A DNA stretch of 64,000 bases. Source: Bacteroides sp. GM023. Its GTDB lineage: Bacteria; Bacteroidota; Bacteroidia; Bacteroidales; Bacteroidaceae. The notes below the pieces were generated by a model. It worked only from the letters and a program-made list of their open reading frames with translations, ran no database searches and was not told the origin of the DNA. The translations under genes were made by a program, and so were the position numbers. Below are positions 19,751 through 27,873 of this stretch, one piece after another; the stretch's first letter is position 1, and every line of letters begins with the position of its first letter. The stretch is from the NCBI RefSeq assembly GCF_014750685.1, contig NZ_JAAXGE010000014.1, forward strand, positions 62,001 to 126,000, written 5' to 3'.

Positions 19751-20731
19751 TTAATAAATAGTTATCTCTCGCAGTGAAATTATCTTGTATTCAAATAAAC
19801 CTGCCCGGCTGATTGCCTTCAATATCGTTTCAATCTGGTCGCTTTGGCGGAACTTACCCGAAATTATCTTATCCAACAGGGATGGATTATCTACCACAAA
19901 GCTGACATCATACCACTGTTCCAACCTTTCAAGCACTTCGCCCAATGGCTTTTCTTCAAAATCATAAATACCTTGTTCGCGATATTCTTTTCCTTCAAAG
20001 TGAGAAACAGACTTCATCAATTTTCCTTCTACCAATGATACCTTTTCGTTAGGCATCAGAGTGATTGTTTCTTCCGGATACTCTGCTGAAATAACCTGTA
20101 CTTTCCCGGAAAGCAGGTCTGTCTCAAACTTCTGACTGTTGCCATAGGCGTATACGTTGAATTCAGTTCCAAGCACTCTCACATCATATTTCTGTGTCTG
20201 CACCGTGAAAGGGCGTGAAGCATCTTTGGTCACAGTGAAGAATCCTTCTCCATCCAGTACAACGGTACGTGCATCGGACGAGAAAACAGAAGGCCACTTC
20301 AAGGTGGAGAGAGAACTCAGCCATGCCTCGCTACCGTCCGGCAGGGTCAGATGCACCCGTTGGCCTTTCGGAACTGTTATTTCAGTATAAGAAAGCGTTT
20401 CCGAATCGGCAAATATATACCAGGCAAGCATCCATGTCAAGGCAATCATCGCGGCAGCCGAAGAAGCGTACCGTATGAATTGTATAATCTGCTTCTTTCT
20501 TTGTTTCTTTTCCTGACGAAGCATCAGAGCTTCCAAATTCTGTTCACCCTTCAAAGAATCATCTTCACGGGGTAACAATCCTGATAGGCCGACGACATTT
20601 TGCATAGTAGCAAAATCCCGTTTCAGTTCTTCGTCCTTTGTCAGTTGGCTGAAAAGTTCCCGTTTCTCTTCTTCGGTCGGTTCTCCGAAAAAGTATTTAT
20701 TCCATTGGTTATTCATATTATCGTTCATCAT
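19751..20731 (-). CDS. FecR-family anti-sigma factor
   Basis: About 326 residues from Met17 of the long frame (MMNDNMNNQWNKYFFGEP); the 16 upstream codons look non-coding and there is no clear ribosome site to choose among the three clustered Mets (20731, 20728, 20716). Order: N-terminal cytoplasmic anti-sigma helix region, one membrane segment at about 85-105 (AAMIALTWMLAWYIF), FecR domain (VTVPKGQRVHLTLPDGSEAWLSS-type core), and a C-terminal STN-like DUF4974 domain (PLGEVLERLEQWYDVSFVVDNP). It binds the ECF sigma factor at 21180-21761 and is inferred to receive the signal from the STN domain of the next gene. Confidence 0.93.
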   Translation of the reverse strand: MMNDNMNNQWNKYFFGEPTEEEKRELFSQLTKDEELKRDFATMQNVVGLSGLLPREDDSLKGEQNLEALMLRQEKKQRKKQIIQFIRYASSAAAMIALTWMLAWYIFADSETLSYTEITVPKGQRVHLTLPDGSEAWLSSLSTLKWPSVFSSDARTVVLDGEGFFTVTKDASRPFTVQTQKYDVRVLGTEFNVYAYGNSQKFETDLLSGKVQVISAEYPEETITLMPNEKVSLVEGKLMKSVSHFEGKEYREQGIYDFEEKPLGEVLERLEQWYDVSFVVDNPSLLDKIISGKFRQSDQIETILKAISRAGLFEYKIISLREITIY

Positions 20732-20936
20732 ATTGCGCGCTTTTGATAAGAAGACACATAGGTTTGAGTTTACCACCAAAGGAAAATGAAAAAAAATAAA
20801 AGAAAGTGGAAATATCAGTTGATGACCTTTTATATAATACCTGATAATTCATTCTCTTACTCTGTTTGGTACGATAATCAGGCTTTCTTATGCAGATATG
20901 GCTGCTTTATCATATGTTTTATTTCTATTTATCAAT

Positions 20937-21022
20937 CGCCGACTAGGGTTGTCTATATAGACAACTAGAATTGGCTGATTAGACAACTCGAGTCGGCTAA
21001 GTAGACAACGATAGTCGGCTTC
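20937..21022. repeat. Three tandem 22-bp repeats plus one inverted copy
   Basis: Three contiguous 22-bp units at 20957-20978, 20979-21000 and 21001-21022 share TAGACAAC, three variable bases, then AGTCGGCT or a close variant. A fourth unit lies inverted at 20937-20956, so the two left-most units meet head to head as TTGTCTATATAGACAAC. It lies in the 450-bp gap between the sigma and anti-sigma genes and does not encode anything evident. Confidence 0.85.
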
Positions 21023-21071
21023 TGTTATGCAAACTATTTAAATTGATGAAATCGGCATAGATGAGGCGAAG

Positions 21072-21161
21072 GCTATAAACTATGAAGGTGTAAACTATGA
21101 GGATACAAACTGTGAGGGTACAAACAGCGAAAGTACAAGCTGTGAAAGTACAAGCTATGAA
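21072..21161. repeat. Six tandem degenerate 15-bp repeats
   Basis: Six units of 15 bp in perfect register (starts 21072, 21087, 21102, 21117, 21132, 21147), consensus RGTAYAAACTRTGAA. Drift is gradual along the array, from ACTATGAA to AGCTGTGAA. It ends 18 bp from the stop codon of the sigma gene. A plus-strand frame across it would encode the pentapeptide pattern VQTVR/VQAVK, but nothing suggests it is translated. The remaining part of the gap (20780-20936) is AT-rich with nothing recognised. Confidence 0.85.
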
Positions 21162-21179
21162 AAAGGGAAGTATCTTATT

Positions 21180-21761
21180 TCAGACTCCGAACAGAAGCAA
21201 TAAAGGCAGGCAATGGCGTAGTTCTTCCCGAAGTTTTTTCAGGGCGATAGCCATCTGTCCTTCCACTGTATTCTGCGAAATGCCAAGAGATTCGGCTATC
21301 TCACGGTATTTCATACCTTTGAGTTTACTCATGACGAATATTTCCCGGCAACGTTCCGGCAAGGTAGAAATCGCTTGATGAATCTTCTTTTCCACTTCAT
21401 CTATCGACATTTGAGAGTCATCGAGAAGTTGTAAGCTATAAAGTTTCAGTTGAAATTCCTGTTCCGCAATATCGGAAAGTGGCTGTCTGCGGTCGATTAC
21501 AGAAAGCTGCGAACGAAGAAAATTCAGGCAACGATGTTTGACGGCTGAAAAAAGATAAGCATCGGGTTGTTGAAGTTCGGGAAGTATCTCTCTATGCTCC
21601 CATAAGTAGAGAAAGAAATCCTGTACTATGTTTTCAGCGTCTCCCACCGCTCCCACATAAAGAGAGGCAAAACGTACCAAACGCGCATAGTAAGCCACAT
21701 AGAGCTTGGAAAAGAGCTGTTGCGCTGTTGGTTGTTCGGAAGAAGTGAAAGAATGTATCAT
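21180..21761 (-). CDS. ECF RNA polymerase sigma factor (Bacteroidetes FecI-like)
   Basis: 193 residues. Sigma region 2 at about 15-90 (LFSKLYVAYYARLVRFASLYVG, IVQDFFLYLWEHRE, AYLFSAVKHRCLNFLRSQ) and region 4 at about 130-185 (LPERCREIFVMSKLKGMKYREIAESLGISQNTVEGQM, a helix-turn-helix). It has no region 1 or 3, as usual for the ECF class. Its own promoter looks housekeeping (see 21781-21812). It is separated from its anti-sigma gene by an unusually long gap filled with repeats, where such pairs are normally adjacent. Confidence 0.95.
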   Translation of the reverse strand: MIHSFTSSEQPTAQQLFSKLYVAYYARLVRFASLYVGAVGDAENIVQDFFLYLWEHREILPELQQPDAYLFSAVKHRCLNFLRSQLSVIDRRQPLSDIAEQEFQLKLYSLQLLDDSQMSIDEVEKKIHQAISTLPERCREIFVMSKLKGMKYREIAESLGISQNTVEGQMAIALKKLREELRHCLPLLLLFGV

Positions 21762-21780
21762 AAACCTCGTATTAGATGCA

Positions 21781-21812
21781 CAAAGGTAACAAAAGGAATA
21801 AGAAAATACAAA
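21781..21812 (-). promoter_or_regulatory. Bacteroides-type promoter of the ECF sigma gene
   Basis: On the minus strand, TACCTTTG (21788-21781) is a -7 box and TTTG (21812-21809) a -33 box, with a 20-bp spacer. The expected start is about 10-15 bp before the sigma ATG. Confidence 0.7.
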
Positions 21813-21837
21813 AGGCAGTTATAAATAACTGATGGTA

Positions 21838-21884
21838 TGACCGGTATAGATGCAACCCCACTTGGAAGCTCTCTATACCGGTCA
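21838..21884 (-). terminator. Stem-loop after the GH92 gene
   Basis: TGACCGGTATAG (21838-21849) pairs perfectly with CTATACCGGTCA (21873-21884), 12 bp. It is placed between the end of PUL B and the promoter of PUL A, so it probably ends the PUL B transcript. Confidence 0.7.
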
Positions 21885-21914
21885 ATGAAAATATATACTG
21901 AAAACCTATTGAAA

Positions 21915-24191
21915 CTACTTGGAATAAGAATAAGGGAAGTCCTTGGGTTGTGTACCTCGCTGTGTATTGGGCACGCTGTCCATTGACAGGTTCAGTTCTC
22001 CACCTTTCAATAACTCTTCATGAGTCAGATAGTTCCGGGAAAGTTCCGCGCCATTGAACAATGCCTTTTGTATATAGGGGCGGTCTGCCGCGTTCTCTGC
22101 TGCCGAAACTACAAACGTTTTTCCTTCGGGAAGATGCAAAGTCACCTTCTTAAACAGCGGAGAACCAATCGCATACTCCGGCATTCCCGGGCAAACGGGG
22201 TAGAATCCCATCGCGGAAAATACATACCAGGCGGATGTCTGACCATTATCTTCGTCTCCACAATATCCCTTGCTTCCTGAATTATAGAGTTTATCCATCA
22301 CATTGCGGATGTGGTATTGAGTTTTCCAGGGCTGACCGATATAGTCATACAAATAAATGGCGTGCTGCACCGGCTGGTTGCCATGTGCATATTGTCCCAT
22401 ATCCAAAGCGACCATCTCGGCTATTTCGTGGATTACGAAACCGTATGTTCCATAATTATAGGTATTCGGAGCGACAAACATAGAGTCAAGGCGGGCAATC
22501 ATCGGGTCGTGTCCACCCATCAATGAAGATAAACCTTCCGGGTCGTGAAATACGCTCCATGTCCAATGCCAGGAACTTCCTTCCGTGAAAGGGCCGCCCC
22601 ATTCTGTTGCATCAAACTTATCACGCCAGTTACCTTTCGCATCTTTTGCCCACATAAAACCATGTTCAGGATAGTAGAGATTGCGGTAGTTCTGCGCTTT
22701 CCGGTAATACTGTTCTGCGATATCCTGCTTGCCCAATGTTTCGGCAAAACGGGCGACACACCAGTCTGCGTAAGCAAATTCCAGTGTTTTAGCCGTAGCT
22801 TCGTGAACTTCGGGATAAGGAATATATCCCAGCTCATCATAATACTCGAAACCGTCACGTCCTACGGAAGCTATTTCCGGATGACGGGCTTGTGTCTGAT
22901 GAATCATGGCGTCCAATGCTTTCTCCGCATCTACCGTACGTATGCCTTTCATCCATGCATCTACCAACAGAGAGATGGAATTATTACCTATCATACAGCC
23001 ACGATGACCGGGACTAGCCCATTCAGGCATAAAACCGCTTTCATTGTAGGCATTGATGATGGATTGCGTCACGCGCTCCGATACTTCCGGATAGAGCAGG
23101 GTAAACATCGGATGAACGGCACGGAAAGTATCCCAGAAACCATTGTCGGTGTACATATACCCGCTGTGCACCTTTCCGTCATACGGGCTGTAATAAACAG
23201 GATTTCCCTGCGAATCGAATTCGTAGAACTCGCGTGGGAAAAGGAGTGTGCGATACAAGCAAGAATAGAAAGTACGAAGTTGCTCTTCCGTACCACCTTC
23301 TGCTTCGACACGTCCCAGATAGTTGTTCCATTGTTCGCGGGCTTTATTGCTGATAAGTTTCACGTCTGCATCGACCACTTCACGATTGAAGTTGATGGCA
23401 GCCTGTTCGGGGCTGATAAAGGAAGAAGCCGCACGGATAGTCAGTTTCTCTCCTGCCGGAACGTCGAACTTTAAATATGCACAAGTATAATCGGCTGCCA
23501 CATTGGTTTGGTGATGAAGGAGTGTGTCACCGTTATAAACTCCATATTCACTAACAGGGTGACTGAACTCTACCATAAAATAGTTGGCAAAATTATCCGG
23601 TACACCTCCGTTATTGTAACGGGAAGCCCCCTTTACCAATCGGTTGCCCGGCTCTATTGTGATGGAACTTCCGCCATTGTAGGCGTCTACTACCACATAC
23701 TGTTCCTCTTTATCGGGGAAAGCAACTTCAAAAACAGCGCCACGGGAAGTAGCTGAAAGAGTCGTTTTCACACCATTATCAAACGCAATATTATAGTTAT
23801 AAGGAGTCGATTTCTCCTGTTCGTGAGAGAAAGGAACCAGGCGTTCTTTATGGCTGACTTTCAGTTCACCGGCAAGCGGCATTATAGAGAATGTGCCGTA
23901 GTCATTAATCCAGGGACTGGGCTGGTGTGTCTGCCGGAAGCCACGCATCAGGCTGTCGGTGTACATGTACATCCATCCACTCCCATTCTCGCCCGTCTGC
24001 GGACTCCAGAAGTTCATGCCCCAAGGCACTGCCACAGCAGGATAAGTGTTGCCGTGCGAAAAAGCAAAAGTAGACTCGGTCCCCATCAAGGGATTCACGT
24101 AGTCTACATACTCTACAGCCTTCTTCGACTGTTGGCACGAAGCAAACAGAAGAGGAAGACAGATTGATAAGAAAAGCAATCTTGAAACCAT
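21915..24191 (-). CDS. GH92 exo-alpha-mannosidase lipoprotein
   Basis: 758 residues from the Met at 24191 (MVSRLLFLSICLPLLFASC); the frame extends 39 bp upstream but that adds a poor N-terminus. Calcium-dependent inverting mannosidase family. N-terminal beta domain: DYVNPLMGTESTFAFSHGNTYPAVAVPWGMNFWSPQ. The (alpha/alpha)6 domain carries the acid Glu537 (TEGSSWHW) and the base pair Asp646/Asp648 in GDEDNGQTSAWYVFSAMGFYPV, with spacing equal to characterised GH92 enzymes. After the lipid Cys comes Q-Q-S-K-K with no acidic export signal, so a periplasm-facing location is likely. Linkage preference (1,2, 1,3, 1,4 or 1,6) cannot be read reliably by eye. It implies mannose-containing glycans, such as N-glycans or yeast mannan, as the PUL B substrate. 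Confidence 0.95.
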   Translation of the reverse strand: MVSRLLFLSICLPLLFASCQQSKKAVEYVDYVNPLMGTESTFAFSHGNTYPAVAVPWGMNFWSPQTGENGSGWMYMYTDSLMRGFRQTHQPSPWINDYGTFSIMPLAGELKVSHKERLVPFSHEQEKSTPYNYNIAFDNGVKTTLSATSRGAVFEVAFPDKEEQYVVVDAYNGGSSITIEPGNRLVKGASRYNNGGVPDNFANYFMVEFSHPVSEYGVYNGDTLLHHQTNVAADYTCAYLKFDVPAGEKLTIRAASSFISPEQAAINFNREVVDADVKLISNKAREQWNNYLGRVEAEGGTEEQLRTFYSCLYRTLLFPREFYEFDSQGNPVYYSPYDGKVHSGYMYTDNGFWDTFRAVHPMFTLLYPEVSERVTQSIINAYNESGFMPEWASPGHRGCMIGNNSISLLVDAWMKGIRTVDAEKALDAMIHQTQARHPEIASVGRDGFEYYDELGYIPYPEVHEATAKTLEFAYADWCVARFAETLGKQDIAEQYYRKAQNYRNLYYPEHGFMWAKDAKGNWRDKFDATEWGGPFTEGSSWHWTWSVFHDPEGLSSLMGGHDPMIARLDSMFVAPNTYNYGTYGFVIHEIAEMVALDMGQYAHGNQPVQHAIYLYDYIGQPWKTQYHIRNVMDKLYNSGSKGYCGDEDNGQTSAWYVFSAMGFYPVCPGMPEYAIGSPLFKKVTLHLPEGKTFVVSAAENAADRPYIQKALFNGAELSRNYLTHEELLKGGELNLSMDSVPNTQRGTQPKDFPYSYSK

Positions 24192-24222
24192 ATCTATTGT
24201 TATTTGCGTAAGTTCCACAAAT

Positions 24223-24271
24223 CTCCGCATCGCTTTTCCTCTTTCAAAGAAAAGGAGAAAGCAGTGCGGAG
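24223..24271 (-). terminator. Intra-operon stem-loop between GxGYxYP and GH92
   Basis: CTCCGCA (24223-24229) pairs with TGCGGAG (24265-24271), and GCTTTTCCT/AGGAGAAAGC continue the stem. No U tract follows. It could attenuate or process the transcript before GH92. Confidence 0.5.
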
Positions 24272-24292
24272 AATCCGTGAAACTCAGGTTAA

Positions 24293-26182
24293 TTAAAATA
24301 CTTCATTCAGATATCTTTTTGTTTGTTCGGGACGCTGACTCATGCGCAGACGCCATACTAATTCTTGTAGATTGACTACTTCAAAGTTATCATTCAGATG
24401 TCCTGCACAAAGTTTTGCTGCACCGGCTCCACGAATGTTTCCGGATTGATTCTCTATCAGCGGGTCATCTGTCTGCCCATGATTCGAGAAACTACTCCAT
24501 GCGTGTACACAAACCACAGAATAACTTTCCTGCTGTGCTTCCTGTTTCAGCTTTCCACCAATATAAGCTGGAGTTCCTTCCCGTTCGGCATTGCGATTTC
24601 CGAAATTCCAAAGGGAATATTTTACGGTAATCACCGGAATATCATATCCTGCCTTGTTGGTCACCCAAACAACTTCGCCGCCACCGCCCGCATAAGGGCT
24701 GTACTGAATCGCAACAATACCTTCCAATTGGTCGTTGGCATCTACATACGCCTGAAACGCTTCTTTGGCAGCTTCCGATTTTACATTCATCGCCATCACA
24801 CCGAGCAACTTCACACGATGCTGGCGCATATGGGCTGCCAAACGGTCGGCCACGACTTTCAGGTTCTTTGTCCGGTCGGCATTCTTACTATAATTGTCTA
24901 CATAGTAGTAGCCACCTCCCAACATTTCCAAGATGGAACAATTGGGTTTCTGCTGGCTCAACAGATTGTCGAATTGCGCAGGTGCCATCATCGGCAAGAC
25001 CGAAGCAGGCATACCATATGTCATTCGCACCTCTTCAGCTTCCGGAACATTATAGAAATCCTTAAAGTCGTTCATCATCCACTGTATATTATCACCATCG
25101 GACAGGAAGAAAGAGACAAAATTCTTTTTCTTTGTATAATCAAAGAACTGCGGATTCTTGACATGAGCCAACACAGGTTGCTGACGCCGGGAATAAAGCA
25201 AAGAAGTCAACGAGTGATTATAACTCCAGTCGCAAGGAATCATCGGGTGTCCGCTCTTGGATACCAAGTCTACGAAAGCATCTTCGCTCACACCTTGCTC
25301 CCAGCCATATACCGGTGCATTAGGTTCCAACCAAGCCAGTATTTCTTTCAACAGAGCTGTGTTTTGTCCGCCTAGCGAACTTCCTTGACGCTTATTCAGG
25401 TTTAAGACAAACAAATCGTTCTTGATAGCGAACTCGCGTAGCTCACCAGTCTGCACCGGCATTATCACCAAGGCTTTATTACTACATTTATCTTTAAATT
25501 CCGCCCAAGCCTGAGCCGTAGATTTGCTTCTCGCATCATACTTCATGGTATATCCCGCTTCTTCGTAATATTCTTTATCACGAACATCTACGATTATAGA
25601 ATTGTAAATATGCGAAGCTACAGAAGCTACGACTCCACTTTCAGGGTTGTTCTCAATATCTGTCAGTACATATCCGTCGAACATTCCTTTTAGCTGAATA
25701 GTCACTCCGTCGGACTGTCCATAATCATTGCGCGCCAATTCCAGTCCGCTCTGCATTCCCTGTTCGTGAACCCCCATATCTTCGAGTGCCTGTTTAGAGA
25801 GTTTATAAGAATCATTGCCACTGTGGTCGTGCAACCAAACGGCTATTTCACTTTTTCCCTGTTCCACCGCACGATTGGCTAATCCAGCTAATGATTGGCA
25901 CATCAAGTGATACTGTAATCCCCGCACTTTCTCTGTTTGCCCCAAATCGTTGCGGCTACCCACTGTCACCACTTCCACACAGTTCCAGTATTTTTTCGGT
26001 TTCACTTTCATCTCGGGCATATAGTATTGTCCTACGTTACTGATAGGATCGTAGGCTTCTACATAAAGAGAGGTGTTATTTTCTTCGTCCAATCCCTGAT
26101 TGATTTTCGGTGATTCATACACTTCGCAACTAGCCACTGTCAGGCTTAATAGCAGGGCAGCACCGCATATAGTCGTTTTCAT
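24293..26182 (-). CDS. GxGYxYP-family putative glycoside hydrolase lipoprotein (PUL B copy)
   Basis: About 629 residues from Met6 (26182; Met1 at 26197 is possible). Lipobox VASC then E-V-Y-E. The layout matches the PUL A copy: N-terminal domain (VRGLQYHLMCQSLAGLANRA, with an IAVWLHDH strand), then SFFLSDGDNIQWMMNDF, the signature region LEMLGGGYYYVDNYSKN, and VVCVHAWSSFS near the C-terminus. It keeps G-x-G-Y-x-Y but has V-D in place of the final P. It is encoded between SusD and GH92. Predicted glycan-active, with no reaction known to me. Confidence 0.8.
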   Translation of the reverse strand: MKTTICGAALLLSLTVASCEVYESPKINQGLDEENNTSLYVEAYDPISNVGQYYMPEMKVKPKKYWNCVEVVTVGSRNDLGQTEKVRGLQYHLMCQSLAGLANRAVEQGKSEIAVWLHDHSGNDSYKLSKQALEDMGVHEQGMQSGLELARNDYGQSDGVTIQLKGMFDGYVLTDIENNPESGVVASVASHIYNSIIVDVRDKEYYEEAGYTMKYDARSKSTAQAWAEFKDKCSNKALVIMPVQTGELREFAIKNDLFVLNLNKRQGSSLGGQNTALLKEILAWLEPNAPVYGWEQGVSEDAFVDLVSKSGHPMIPCDWSYNHSLTSLLYSRRQQPVLAHVKNPQFFDYTKKKNFVSFFLSDGDNIQWMMNDFKDFYNVPEAEEVRMTYGMPASVLPMMAPAQFDNLLSQQKPNCSILEMLGGGYYYVDNYSKNADRTKNLKVVADRLAAHMRQHRVKLLGVMAMNVKSEAAKEAFQAYVDANDQLEGIVAIQYSPYAGGGGEVVWVTNKAGYDIPVITVKYSLWNFGNRNAEREGTPAYIGGKLKQEAQQESYSVVCVHAWSSFSNHGQTDDPLIENQSGNIRGAGAAKLCAGHLNDNFEVVNLQELVWRLRMSQRPEQTKRYLNEVF

Positions 26183-26215
26183 AATTAATTCTTTCATTTG
26201 TTAGTTAACCATTTA

Positions 26216-27859
26216 TCAATAACCTTCATTCTGAGATAATCCATCGACCTTGTTACGTTCATCCTGCGGGATGGGACGTAGCAAATGATTCTTATTCAAA
26301 TTATCATATTTCACCACAAACGGGTTGTATGCAGGTACACGTGTGAGTAATGTCTGAGTACGTTTCAAGTCAAACCAACGGTCATGCTCTCCCATCAATT
26401 CGCGTGCACGTTCATCCATAATGACATTGATATTCAAATCCGTCAGTTTCATGGCCTCATAAGCAGTTGCGTCTTTGGCTGCACGCTTGCGTATGCTGTT
26501 GATTCTCTCTATTGCCAGTTTCTTATTTCCGGCGCCCAGATAAGCCTCAGCACACAATAAATAAGTATCTCCCAAACGGAATATCACATCTTCGCGAGAA
26601 CCGCCTTCACCCCATTGTATCTTTGTATCCTTGAATTTCCGAATCATAGGCATACGGTCTGAAGCGATTTCCAAAACAGGCAATGCCGTGGATTGCGGAT
26701 ACCATACATATTCATCATCCTGCTTGAACGGATAGAATTTCTTCGCATTATTACTCATGCCCGACTTATCATTCCAGCGGGGAAAATAGATTCCCAATTT
26801 GCCATAGTCGGCATTATCCGGATTATTGATGTAGTATTCACGTTCAAAAGTAACATCATAACGAGTGTCTATTTCGGGATTTGCATAGAGTTCATGAGCT
26901 TTCGGATTCACCCAGTATTTACGGGAAGCGCTAGAGTAATCACTTTGGTTCTTCGTAAACAGTTCCGGTTCCAATGCCGTTATGCTAAAGCCAAACTGTG
27001 CCTGCTGCGGGTTTCCTCCTCCCCTGTAATTCTTATCCAGTCCGTATTGGATAGCCCAGATTACTTCGGAATTTGCCTGGTTGTTTTCATCAAACAAAGC
27101 CGCGAAGTTCTCCTGCAAAGCATAGCCCGAAGAAGGATTTTCTATCAGTAGATCAAATGTCGTAGCTGCATCGGAAAAATCATTAGCGTCGGCAAACGGT
27201 TTATATGCCCGTGTCAGATACATTTTTCCTAAGAAATGAAGTACTGCCGCATTGGTCACTTTTCCTGCGGAGTTGGTAGTCATATCCAACTGGTCTTTAA
27301 TATCATTCAACTCAGTAATGATAAAAGTGTAGATAGCCTGTTCACTGGTACGTTCCGCCTTTTGAATTACTTCCGTACTCTCTTCAGTCAGTAAGGGTAC
27401 GGGGCCAAAGGTTTCGACCAGATAATAGTAAGCCATCGCCCGGAAGAAGCGGGCTTGCGCAGTCAGCGAAGTATATTCATTTCCTGCAATAGCGGGCGTA
27501 CAACGGTTCAGCAGGATATTGCTTTCCTGCGCAATCTTATAAAGCACCTTCCAATAATCGCCCACGATGGGAGCAGTAGAGTTGAAAGTCTTGTCATAGC
27601 CATTGAACATACGTTCGGCAGGTTCTTCGGAGATAGCCATATAGATATCTGTTCCGTAATATTGCAGTTCACCCGTATTAAAGACACTGCGATAACGGGC
27701 ATTAATGTCAGTCAGCAATTTCTGTTGCCCTTCTTTCGTGTTGTAGAAATCGTCTGTTACTGCCGAAGGGTTATAACTGTCTAGAAAATCGGAGCATCCG
27801 CTCAGCAAGCATACTGCCAGCAATGCCACATATTTGATTTGTTCTTTTAGTCGTTTCAT
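26216..27859 (-). CDS. SusD/RagB-family lipoprotein of PUL B
   Basis: 547 residues. Lipobox LSGC then S-D-F-L-D-S-Y, the classic SusD start. Helical repeat core (LTAQARFFRAMAYYYLVETFGPVPLLTEES), FRLGDTYLLCAEAYLGAGNKKLAIERINSIRKRA, VIMDERARELMGEHDRWFDLKRTQ and the C-terminal PIPQDE...LSQNEGY ending. Partner of the SusC encoded 14 bp upstream. Confidence 0.96.
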   Translation of the reverse strand: MKRLKEQIKYVALLAVCLLSGCSDFLDSYNPSAVTDDFYNTKEGQQKLLTDINARYRSVFNTGELQYYGTDIYMAISEEPAERMFNGYDKTFNSTAPIVGDYWKVLYKIAQESNILLNRCTPAIAGNEYTSLTAQARFFRAMAYYYLVETFGPVPLLTEESTEVIQKAERTSEQAIYTFIITELNDIKDQLDMTTNSAGKVTNAAVLHFLGKMYLTRAYKPFADANDFSDAATTFDLLIENPSSGYALQENFAALFDENNQANSEVIWAIQYGLDKNYRGGGNPQQAQFGFSITALEPELFTKNQSDYSSASRKYWVNPKAHELYANPEIDTRYDVTFEREYYINNPDNADYGKLGIYFPRWNDKSGMSNNAKKFYPFKQDDEYVWYPQSTALPVLEIASDRMPMIRKFKDTKIQWGEGGSREDVIFRLGDTYLLCAEAYLGAGNKKLAIERINSIRKRAAKDATAYEAMKLTDLNINVIMDERARELMGEHDRWFDLKRTQTLLTRVPAYNPFVVKYDNLNKNHLLRPIPQDERNKVDGLSQNEGY

Positions 27860-27873
27860 AAGGTTTTAAGTAT

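Noticed and set aside
21097..21378. Small plus-strand gene made from the 15-bp repeats
   Set aside because: It continues into the antisense of the sigma gene; no promoter box or ribosome signal was seen, and the repeats themselves explain the open frame.
22545..23474. Plus-strand 309-codon frame opposite GH92
   Set aside because: Antisense shadow of a gene with intact catalytic motifs; no domain or promoter supports it.
24398..25375. Plus-strand 325-codon frame opposite the PUL B GxGYxYP gene
   Set aside because: Antisense shadow; composition unlike real proteins of this genome and no start signal.
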